Shown here in pieces: positions 51,762 through 59,870 of a stretch of DNA of 64,000 nucleotides. The position numbers and the translations under genes are program-made. This stretch comes from a virus: the IMG/VR virus record IMGVR_UViG_3300028766_000004, positions 1 to 64,000 of that record. The stretch is one strand, 5' to 3'. Numbering within the stretch: the stretch's first letter is position 1; the number at the start of each line of letters is the position of its first letter. The notes below the pieces were generated by a model, which was not told the DNA's origin, made no database searches, and was given only the letters and a program-made list of their open reading frames with translations.

Positions 51762-54700
51762 TTACACGCCTAAAAAGGTAGTGTGATTAAGCATGTGGGG
51801 TTTGTGTTTCTTTATTACTGCCTTAAGCTTCTTCTTGAAGGTTGATGTTCCCTTTGGTCCCAACAGCCATTTGTAAAGACTAATACGGTTTTTAAAGTTC
51901 AACTCATGAACATGTGAACCATTCTTAACATAATCCATAGCACCTATACGGTTCTCAGTTTTAGTGTATCCGCTATATCCACTGCCTGCTTCAAACGTCG
52001 CACCGTAATTGTCATTGGAATAGGCTAGGGTGTCGGTACGAGCTAGCAGCTCGGGGCGGAATATAAACCCATTAGAACCTTTGCTGCTATCGTTTTCTAA
52101 TTCTTGTCCTTTTGGAACACATTTACTACCGTTCTGCAGATTATTAAATACGTATGCTGCACCACCGCTAGATTGATCTGTGGTGGAACTCATACCATCA
52201 ACCTTGAATCCCATCTGGTGCCTAGCCTCAGTGGATAGCATACCCAAATTAACCATGTTTGTTACAGCATCAATATCAGAATCATTACTACCAGTAATAC
52301 CGTGCGACGTTATTGGAACTGTATCCGACTCTTGGAGATGGTCAAGAACCCAAGGATTCAAGAAATAATGATATCCAGTGTTATCATCCCACTGCGGCAT
52401 TGGGTTGTAATTCTTCAATTCATCTGGAGACTTTCCGTATACCTCTGTAGCTAGTTCTTTTAGCGCCTTTATTTTGTCGGGGCCATTCTCCATAGCTGTT
52501 ACTTTTTTCCATTTTTTTGCATTAGAGACGTCTCCCTTATTATGAAAAATGGAGCGAGTGAGGTACAAACACTCAATATCATCATGATTGGATAAGCGGT
52601 GATCTAATCCCATATCCTTAAGGGTATGACGGAGTTGATGCATAGATTCGAGATTACCATCCCACTTGTGCATGTCAATCATCAAAGAACCCTGTTGGCT
52701 TCTATAGTTGTTCTGCCCGTGCAGCTGTGTTGAATAATGTGGGTAGTAACGAACCTCAATGTTCCCCGGCAAACTCTTGCTAAACATTGTTCCGTAGTTT
52801 GCTTGTTCTTTGTATGTGGCCTTCTTCTCGCCTTTCGTCCTAATTAAACCACCCGTAGCAGGGTCGTATTCAAACTTCGGGAACGAAGCCCAAGGCTTAT
52901 TGGTTTTGGATACACTGGTAGACTTAACATCATATCCGTCTTTTCCTGCCCACTTGCCGTACATCTTAGAAGCAGTTTTACCGCCGGTCTTTACTGCTTG
53001 CATTACATGTGTTGCAATCTGGTGATAATGGTTGGCAACGTCTAGAGAAAGAGCGATAGGGTTATTGAAGTTGTCTTTATTGATGTTGGTCGACTGAAAC
53101 TTCATAGCCAAATCACCAATATCAAGCAACGGTTCATTCGGGTCGAACTTATCGAGCCCTTGGAACATTTTGGCGAATTCGTTCATCTTGGTTTCGTTTG
53201 GATTCCCATCTGGGTTCTTTCCACCGTTCTTACAGTGATTATTAACTGTTTTGGCTGCAGAAATTACAATATCGCCAGCTGTGTCTTTAGGCAACGGTCC
53301 AAGCTGGTGTATGTATTCAACTTGTTGGTCTACGACCGTGTCGAACCAACCCAATATTTTCGCTTCCGAACCTGCGAGAACCTTACCAGATGCTGTTAAT
53401 CCCTTATTACCGTCTTTCCAATCATAGGTAGTGAACAACATGTTCATATCTTCAATGTCGCCGCCGCCGAGCATGATCGCCTTACCACTTGCCTTTGCAT
53501 CTACAACATGGGCATGGAATGTAGCATCGATATTCTGGAATGCATCCGGTTGGTGTGTTTCGGATGCCGGAAGTTCTTCTTGTTCTGCTTGGCTATAAGA
53601 ACCGTGTTTGGCATCGTATTCAGTGGCAATACCAGCCGATGCATATAGCTTTTTGAAATCCTTGAGCAGGTCTTCTTTACGCTGAACACCGAGGTTAACA
53701 AAATCATGCTGTTTGTTACCCCAAGCTGCAGAATGAGCTGCGTACGGGAATAACATCTTAGTCCATGCCAACGGAGTAAGATTCTTCATGTTATGTTCGA
53801 TGAAGTTCTGGACAGGTGCCCAATCCAGCTTGATATCACCAGCTTTAGCAGCTTCTAACATCAGGTTGTAAATCTGAGCTAACTTTTTATGATTAACGTT
53901 TGGGTCGTACGTTAAATCAAGCTTATCTTGTTTGTAAAACTTGAAAGCTTGTCCCTTATCAACACCAATAATTTTGCCATCGTTCAAAACAACAAACTGC
54001 TCTTGGTGAGCATCGTTGTTTCCGAGGAGCCAATCCACTACATGTTCTTGTTGAAAGCGTTCAATAATTTCTTTCGGTACACTTGCCCAACCCTTCTTGA
54101 TAAGGTGTCCAATATCTTTATGCTTAACATTTGGCATAACGCGCTGTACAGAACCTACAGCGTTACTACCAGCATAATGACCACCTGAGCCGGATGGAAT
54201 TTTAACAGTAATCGGTTTCGAACCAAATTCGGCTGTGGGGAGGCCTGTAGCTTGAGCAACTTTACAAGCGATGATATCAGCCCATGCACGTTGAGGTTCT
54301 TCAGCCAGATACGGCTTGAACAGGTATTGATGACCATCGCCCGGGTCGAGAATGTATTTTGTATGAATACCGCCAAACCCAAAATTATCGGCAGTTCCCA
54401 TAACCTTGAATTTTTTGGGGTCGGAGAACAGGTTGGCAATGTCGTCTTCATCGATAGATTCAGGCGCTGGCGTCGGTGTTTTCTTTGCTTCAGGATTAAT
54501 CTTGTCTTCAGGGATTGTAAATGATGGTCCAGTTTTCTTTGGCGCAGCTGGCTTATCCTTCGGTGGTGGAGGAACCATTTGCGCTGCTGGCGCTGGAACG
54601 GCAGGTTGCGGGTACTTAAAAATCTGGTCGGTTGTATCGTGAATAACAGAACCGTGAACATTGGCAACTTCTGTATAGTTAAGATCAGCTCCCCATACAT

Positions 54701-55799
54701 TCTTCTGTGGTTTAGGTACAGAAGGTGTAGAACCAGTTTCCTTCTTAATCTCAGCCATCAAGCTGTCTAATTCATCTTCATCGATTTTTTCATCAGTGGT
54801 TTGAAGTGGGAAGCTATTTTTATACCATGCTTCCGGCATGATGAATGGTTCTTTCTTCGACTTCTTTTTGTGGTACTTGGGGAACGGAACATCCGGTGCT
54901 CCCTGTTCCTTCAATGTTTTCAAATCATTAAGAAGGTTTTGCATCGCCTTATAATGAGTTCCATCACTATATCCACTAGCGCTAACCTGTTCCACAAGCA
55001 ACTTGAACGGTACGACAGCTATGGGGTTTAGGCTTTCTAATAGCGCTTTCTGTTCCTTAGTCATATCCGACTTATTCTTCGGATAAGTACCATCTGCATT
55101 AACGAACTGATCTTTATTGTTCTGAAATGCAAATATTTCACTCGTACGCTGCAATTTGAACCACAAGTGTTGAAGATCGTAAAACTGTCCCAGCTGCACG
55201 TCGTTCAAATGCTTGTAGTGTACTGGCTGGCCTTTTTCGTCTGTGTTGTGATCTTCTTTCTCGTCTTGACGATTCTCTGCATCACCCTTGCGAATGTGCA
55301 TCAAACTCTTGGGTTTGTAAGACTCTACTTTTCCGTTCTGTAGCTGCACGTTAATGAGTAGTCCGGCGTGACTAACGTCGTCTCGAATACCAACAACAAC
55401 TCCAACTAGGAATTGTTGATCGTGCATATGGGAATAACGAACAAAAACTTGGTCGCCGTATTGATACGATGTGTAGTGTTCGTTAACACTAGATAATGGC
55501 TGGCCGGGTTTCATAACCTTCGGATGGATGCCAAGATGTCCAGTCGAAGCCGGTGTTAATCCGTTTTCTTTGTAATACTGTTCCGTCAATTCTTCAGGCT
55601 TCTTGGTCACCTTGTTGTGGTACGAATCAACGTGAACCATTTTGCCATTCACAATTTTGTAATACGAATGAACGAAAGCCTTTTTCATCGGAAGGACGAC
55701 GAAAGCCGCCTGCCCCAGAGGTGTATCGTGCAGGGTCGCTTTATCCATTTCCTTAATCTCGTTTGGACTGTAAATGTCGAATTGGTTGGATTTTATCAT
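51762..55799 (-). CDS. Large head-region protein with HipA/PI-kinase-like domain
   Basis: 1,345 residues. Residues 1-460 hold a charged N-terminus, a Pro-rich linker (PAVPAPAAQMVPPPPKDKP) and no known enzyme. About 470-700 is kinase-like: a nucleotide-binding Lys in YLFKPYLAEE (about 496), a catalytic-loop-type DWLLGNNDAHQEQF (about 588-601), and a metal-binding-type GVDKGQAF (about 612-619). HipA family loops read N-x-DAH-x-x-N; the final Asn is Gln here. The C-terminal 350 residues contain a conserved-looking FRPELLARTDTLAYSNDNYG block. It lies between the portal-side genes and the protease; a packaged or capsid-associated enzyme is a reasonable inference. Confidence 0.65.
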   Translation of the reverse strand: MIKSNQFDIYSPNEIKEMDKATLHDTPLGQAAFVVLPMKKAFVHSYYKIVNGKMVHVDSYHNKVTKKPEELTEQYYKENGLTPASTGHLGIHPKVMKPGQPLSSVNEHYTSYQYGDQVFVRYSHMHDQQFLVGVVVGIRDDVSHAGLLINVQLQNGKVESYKPKSLMHIRKGDAENRQDEKEDHNTDEKGQPVHYKHLNDVQLGQFYDLQHLWFKLQRTSEIFAFQNNKDQFVNADGTYPKNKSDMTKEQKALLESLNPIAVVPFKLLVEQVSASGYSDGTHYKAMQNLLNDLKTLKEQGAPDVPFPKYHKKKSKKEPFIMPEAWYKNSFPLQTTDEKIDEDELDSLMAEIKKETGSTPSVPKPQKNVWGADLNYTEVANVHGSVIHDTTDQIFKYPQPAVPAPAAQMVPPPPKDKPAAPKKTGPSFTIPEDKINPEAKKTPTPAPESIDEDDIANLFSDPKKFKVMGTADNFGFGGIHTKYILDPGDGHQYLFKPYLAEEPQRAWADIIACKVAQATGLPTAEFGSKPITVKIPSGSGGHYAGSNAVGSVQRVMPNVKHKDIGHLIKKGWASVPKEIIERFQQEHVVDWLLGNNDAHQEQFVVLNDGKIIGVDKGQAFKFYKQDKLDLTYDPNVNHKKLAQIYNLMLEAAKAGDIKLDWAPVQNFIEHNMKNLTPLAWTKMLFPYAAHSAAWGNKQHDFVNLGVQRKEDLLKDFKKLYASAGIATEYDAKHGSYSQAEQEELPASETHQPDAFQNIDATFHAHVVDAKASGKAIMLGGGDIEDMNMLFTTYDWKDGNKGLTASGKVLAGSEAKILGWFDTVVDQQVEYIHQLGPLPKDTAGDIVISAAKTVNNHCKNGGKNPDGNPNETKMNEFAKMFQGLDKFDPNEPLLDIGDLAMKFQSTNINKDNFNNPIALSLDVANHYHQIATHVMQAVKTGGKTASKMYGKWAGKDGYDVKSTSVSKTNKPWASFPKFEYDPATGGLIRTKGEKKATYKEQANYGTMFSKSLPGNIEVRYYPHYSTQLHGQNNYRSQQGSLMIDMHKWDGNLESMHQLRHTLKDMGLDHRLSNHDDIECLYLTRSIFHNKGDVSNAKKWKKVTAMENGPDKIKALKELATEVYGKSPDELKNYNPMPQWDDNTGYHYFLNPWVLDHLQESDTVPITSHGITGSNDSDIDAVTNMVNLGMLSTEARHQMGFKVDGMSSTTDQSSGGAAYVFNNLQNGSKCVPKGQELENDSSKGSNGFIFRPELLARTDTLAYSNDNYGATFEAGSGYSGYTKTENRIGAMDYVKNGSHVHELNFKNRISLYKWLLGPKGTSTFKKKLKAVIKKHKPHMLNHTTFLGV

Positions 55800-55805
55800 T
55801 AGACA

Positions 55806-56222
55806 TTACGAGGTGCGTGGAACTGCACCCACCCTCTCGTTGGCTTTAAGCCATAATTGTTCGTATAGTGTGTTTACAAGGTGTGGTTGGCAATCATCCT
55901 TGTATTCTATTTTTCCATCCTTCACATCCAAATGATGGTCGTTCTTTGCCAGTTTCTCGAATTCCCGTTTAAAGGCTTCAGGATTGTTTTTTTCTCCGTC
56001 TTCGCCATGGCTTACATCCAGTTTGTTCAAGAGCATATGATGATTAACGGCGTTAACGGCAGACCGCAAAAACGACATGTATTTATCGCCTTTCTTGCCT
56101 TTATAATTATCTTGGATGTGTTGGGTTAGCAAGGTGTGAAATTTTAACGGATGCTCGTGTTGATAATCGGGGGTAAACCCTTTTATACCAACTAACCCTG
56201 CAATATGTATACCATGTATCAT
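55806..56222 (-). CDS. Hypothetical protein before kinase-like gene
   Basis: A 138-residue protein of mixed charge, His-rich (HEHPLKFHTLLTQHI; HHMLLNKLD), with ATG at 56222 after AAGGGG. Its termination codon is 4 bp before the kinase-like gene start, so the two are probably co-translated. No motif was recognised. Confidence 0.55.
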   Translation of the reverse strand: MIHGIHIAGLVGIKGFTPDYQHEHPLKFHTLLTQHIQDNYKGKKGDKYMSFLRSAVNAVNHHMLLNKLDVSHGEDGEKNNPEAFKREFEKLAKNDHHLDVKDGKIEYKDDCQPHLVNTLYEQLWLKANERVGAVPRTS

Positions 56223-56226
56223 ATAT

Positions 56227-59200
56227 TTACCCCTTAAATATAAACTTCACACCTTCATTTTTTTTGTCTATAAACACAAACGATTTATATCCCATATCAT
56301 CTTCTTGCTCTTTTTCAAGTTTAGCAATTTGTTCAGCTGGAGTTAATTCTTTAGGATCGGTTTCCTCAGGATTCGATTCTTCGTCGAATATGAGCGGCTC
56401 TGGTTCTTCAACTCCAACTGCTTTTTGTTTTTCATGATACCATTGTTTAACTTTTTTCCGCCATGCTTGTTTGGCCGCTTCTTCTGTCTCTATATCACCG
56501 CCAATATGGCTATTCCAATCAATAGAATCTGGAGGTGTGTGATAAAAAAGACCGTGCATAAAATCAATCTTTCTTTCACCCTTACGTCTTAATGTACCCG
56601 GCCCGGCCAAACTTCCACCTCCACCGTAATGTCTATTCGAGTCGGCAATGAAGTCGAACATTTTTCTATCTTCATGAGATACATATGGATTGTCGTCAAC
56701 AAGTGCATCTCCAAGTGCTTTCAGCGGATCGAAACCATCTGCTTCTCCAAGAACCTTCTTTGCGTTTTGGTCAAGCGTCTCTTCATCTACGTCGTTTTTT
56801 TTGTTAATTTTTGGCTTCTTTCTACGGATCAAAGAATTAAGTTCTTCAAATTCCTCTTCTCTAGATAGCACATCTTCACGAGTCTGAGGATTTACGTGAT
56901 ATTTGCTGAATTGAAGAGCGGTTATAACAACTTTATTCGCATTCATTCGTGCAACATTTTTGCTCGCCTCTTCCTCTGTTGCGCCGTTTTTCATTTCTTC
57001 TTTAATCTGTTCTTGCGACGGTTCAACCAAACCTACAATAAATTTCCATTTACGCTGTGCAGTATCTCCTTTAGCTCCAGTTTTTGCAGCGTGTAACCAC
57101 TTAGGTATATCATCGTGATTGGCTCCGTTTTTCTTCGAAAATTGTTTTATAAGTTCTTCTAAACGGTTTGTAAAATCGCCATCTTCTACGTATTTAATCA
57201 TCCTATCGTTGGCTACATGGACTAATCCATTGGGATTCCCGTCTGAACCAAACAACGTAGAGAACGATCCTTTTTGAACAAGCTTTTGCATTGCTGCGGC
57301 GTTAGGTGGTTGGTAGTCTTGATGATTCTTATTATATATTCCATCCAACACCTGGTCTTCTTTCCAATGATCCCCAATGTCTTGATCTTTTTCTTGTAGA
57401 CCATCATCGAAACTTAACGCTTCTTCACCAGATTCTGGTGTTTCATCCTCAAGACTATTTTGTGTTTCATCACTATTTTCATATTCATCATCTTTATTGT
57501 AATCTTTAGACTGCTGTAAATCTGATACATCTAAATTTTCACCGTCATCTGTCTTGTGATCGGTGCTAACCGTTTTGATTCCTTTTTGTTGAGCAGCTAA
57601 TTCTGCGAGTTTTTCTTCTTTTTTTGATATTTCGTCTTTTAATTCCTTATATTTGCCAATCCCAGGAAGTCCACTCTCAAGCTTTTTCAATTTGTCTTGA
57701 ATCTGCTTAACATTATCCAAAGATGGGTTAAGTTCTGCCTCTATTGCATCTTTTTGGTCGAAAAGGTCATCCAACTTCAAGTCGAGCTTTGGGTCTGCCA
57801 GTTCTTGCATGGATTTTATATCTTTAGACATCTTGTATGTTTTAATTTTCAATTCTGTCAGAACATCGTTATACTTCTCCGGAAGCACTAACGATGTAAT
57901 GCGCTTTTCAGCAAGATTTAAATTATGTTCCGTTTCGTCTTGGTCTTGGTCTTCGATTCCATCTACAGCTACCGTTAGTCTTTGGAGGATGTATCTAATT
58001 ACATCTTTCTGACTTTTTGTAAGGTCTGTTGCTTTATCTAGCGTTTCAACTATATCGTAAACATCGCTTCCATTTTGCTGAGCGTTAGCCTTATGTTTCT
58101 GAATTTCTCCATCAATGTCTTCAGGTGTGAGACGAGAGATGTCGTGTTTCAACGCTTCAAACTTCGACCCAAGTTCATCCGCCTTCTTCGTATGTCCTAA
58201 TAATTCTCCATGCGCAACATCGTATTGATCGTACGGATTCTGAGAAATCTCCTTTAATTTACCCATATTTACTAGTTGTTCTCTAAGTCCAATCATGGTT
58301 GGAGCTTCAGCTATCTTATTACCACTGTGATCAGAAATAGAATAAGTATAGCCACCATTCTGGTTTTGAACAAGCTGGTTAAAGACTGCTCCAATTCCAG
58401 TAGCAACGTCCTTCATATTCTGCATCGTTGTTACGTTATTTAGGTCTGGAACCTCATAAACACCTTCCTTCTGTACACCGGCTTGTTTCAGACCACCCAC
58501 GCTCTCAATTTTATCCCTGAGGTCTTTCATTGTTGGAGCTTCAGCTATTTTATTACCACTGTGATCGGAAATAGAATAAGTGTAGCTACCGTCCTGGTTT
58601 TTAATCGGATCGTCGAGCACACCTCCAATTCCAACAGCCAATTTGTGAACATCAAGCTCCTCTTTTGCACTCTTGACTGATCTTGCTTTCACAGATTGCT
58701 TTTCATATTCTTTATGGCCTGTTAGCTCACCAAACTTCCTTTTTTCCAGCAAAACACGATTAGCCCAAGTATCAATCATCTGAAAGTCTGGTATCACACT
58801 TTCACGAGTATTCCAATCATATCCCTTGTGATATTCATGCGTATATGGAGTACTTTCTAGTTTCCCTTCTTCTTTGGCTTTTTCACCCTTCTCATTGAGT
58901 TGCAGACTTGGACCCATCTCTTGAATAATTTTTTCGACAACTTCCGGAATTTCGTGCTCTAATGTAAATCCAGAACCTTCTGTATTCATGAGTTTTTTTA
59001 TTGCGGGGAGTTGTTTCACTCTTGCAAATACAATTTTGTTCAAATCTCTTCTAAGGACTTTATTTTCCTTTTCGTTGAAGTGTTTGAATGGGTTGGCTGA
59101 TTCAGACACATGCTCTTCTTTTTCGTGATCAGGAAGTTTATGAAAATGGTGATGTTCTAAATATCTTTGCTTATGTACTCTTGGAAGCAGGTCTTTGAGT

Positions 59201-59601
59201 CCCATGTGTGCCTCATCCTTTTCAGAAGGCTCAGGAACAGGAGCTGATTCAATCTTCGGTGGTACTGAATGGTCCCAATCCGCAGGGACTTTTTGCCTGT
59301 TAGGTGCGTACTTCGAAAATAATTTAGGAGCCTTTACTTTCTTTTTAGCCGGTGTATTGACTGTGAATTTTTCCGGTGTGAATCCGTACTGTTCTTGTGG
59401 CCCACCATCTGGTGGCGATGATTGAGCTAAAGTATGTGGAACTGTAAGAATCTCTTTAGGAGCTACGGGAATCTCTTTAGGAGTTGTGGATGACGAATTA
59501 TAAGGATGAGATGATTCCAAATCTGATTTTTTGACACTTTTAGTGTTTCTAAGAAAGTTATAATGGATTTCGTCCAACGTCATCACTTCAAATTTTGACA
59601 T
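56227..59601 (-). CDS. Large repeat-containing head-region protein
   Basis: 1,124 residues from the ATG at 59601, preceded by GGGGAAG; the GTG at 59613 is less likely. The N-terminal 200 residues are Pro/Lys-rich and disordered. Two 55-residue repeats at about 330-385 and 405-460 share GGYTYSISDHSGNKIAEAPTM-like cores. Residues 560-760 form a coiled coil (ELKDEISKKEEKLAELAAQ). The C-terminal region is charged with a RKKPKINKKN stretch and a final KNEGVKFIFKG. It lies between portal and kinase-like genes. Likely a minor head or internal virion protein; function unknown. Confidence 0.55.
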   Translation of the reverse strand: MSKFEVMTLDEIHYNFLRNTKSVKKSDLESSHPYNSSSTTPKEIPVAPKEILTVPHTLAQSSPPDGGPQEQYGFTPEKFTVNTPAKKKVKAPKLFSKYAPNRQKVPADWDHSVPPKIESAPVPEPSEKDEAHMGLKDLLPRVHKQRYLEHHHFHKLPDHEKEEHVSESANPFKHFNEKENKVLRRDLNKIVFARVKQLPAIKKLMNTEGSGFTLEHEIPEVVEKIIQEMGPSLQLNEKGEKAKEEGKLESTPYTHEYHKGYDWNTRESVIPDFQMIDTWANRVLLEKRKFGELTGHKEYEKQSVKARSVKSAKEELDVHKLAVGIGGVLDDPIKNQDGSYTYSISDHSGNKIAEAPTMKDLRDKIESVGGLKQAGVQKEGVYEVPDLNNVTTMQNMKDVATGIGAVFNQLVQNQNGGYTYSISDHSGNKIAEAPTMIGLREQLVNMGKLKEISQNPYDQYDVAHGELLGHTKKADELGSKFEALKHDISRLTPEDIDGEIQKHKANAQQNGSDVYDIVETLDKATDLTKSQKDVIRYILQRLTVAVDGIEDQDQDETEHNLNLAEKRITSLVLPEKYNDVLTELKIKTYKMSKDIKSMQELADPKLDLKLDDLFDQKDAIEAELNPSLDNVKQIQDKLKKLESGLPGIGKYKELKDEISKKEEKLAELAAQQKGIKTVSTDHKTDDGENLDVSDLQQSKDYNKDDEYENSDETQNSLEDETPESGEEALSFDDGLQEKDQDIGDHWKEDQVLDGIYNKNHQDYQPPNAAAMQKLVQKGSFSTLFGSDGNPNGLVHVANDRMIKYVEDGDFTNRLEELIKQFSKKNGANHDDIPKWLHAAKTGAKGDTAQRKWKFIVGLVEPSQEQIKEEMKNGATEEEASKNVARMNANKVVITALQFSKYHVNPQTREDVLSREEEFEELNSLIRRKKPKINKKNDVDEETLDQNAKKVLGEADGFDPLKALGDALVDDNPYVSHEDRKMFDFIADSNRHYGGGGSLAGPGTLRRKGERKIDFMHGLFYHTPPDSIDWNSHIGGDIETEEAAKQAWRKKVKQWYHEKQKAVGVEEPEPLIFDEESNPEETDPKELTPAEQIAKLEKEQEDDMGYKSFVFIDKKNEGVKFIFKG
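58245..58650 (-). repeat. Two diverged about 165-bp repeats inside the large gene
   Basis: Two direct repeats encode the 55-residue units. The most conserved stretch (58297-58350 and 58531-58584) keeps about 50 of 54 bases. It corresponds to the SISDHSGNKIAEAPTM core. The rest is less conserved. Confidence 0.8.
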
Positions 59602-59693
59602 TTTCTTCCCCACAATCCGTCAATCGAACAGAACACAGCCCAACCTATATTTAAATCTATTTTTAGCTATATGTCTAGGAATATACAGACGGA

Positions 59694-59870
59694 TTACTTT
59701 CTAATAGACACACGATATTCATGTCCAAATTTGGACATATCAGTCGCCTGTTGTCTACATATCGGAGAACAAAACCTCTCATCCTTATTCATCTCTCTTT
59801 TTTTACCACATATATTGCATGTCCTAACTACTAATTTCTTTTCATACAAGTTCTTTATCTTCACACTCAT
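59694..59870 (-). CDS. 58-residue zinc-finger protein
   Basis: A short gene whose ATG overlaps the portal stop (ATGA at 59870-59867). The protein is basic and carries CNICGKK..., then FCSPICR, a CxxC-x12-CxxxC zinc-finger pattern. Length of 58 residues, strong overlap and the clear Cys pattern support it. Its position just after the portal gene suggests a small DNA-binding or assembly role, but no function is assigned. Confidence 0.75.
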   Translation of the reverse strand: MSVKIKNLYEKKLVVRTCNICGKKREMNKDERFCSPICRQQATDMSKFGHEYRVSIRK

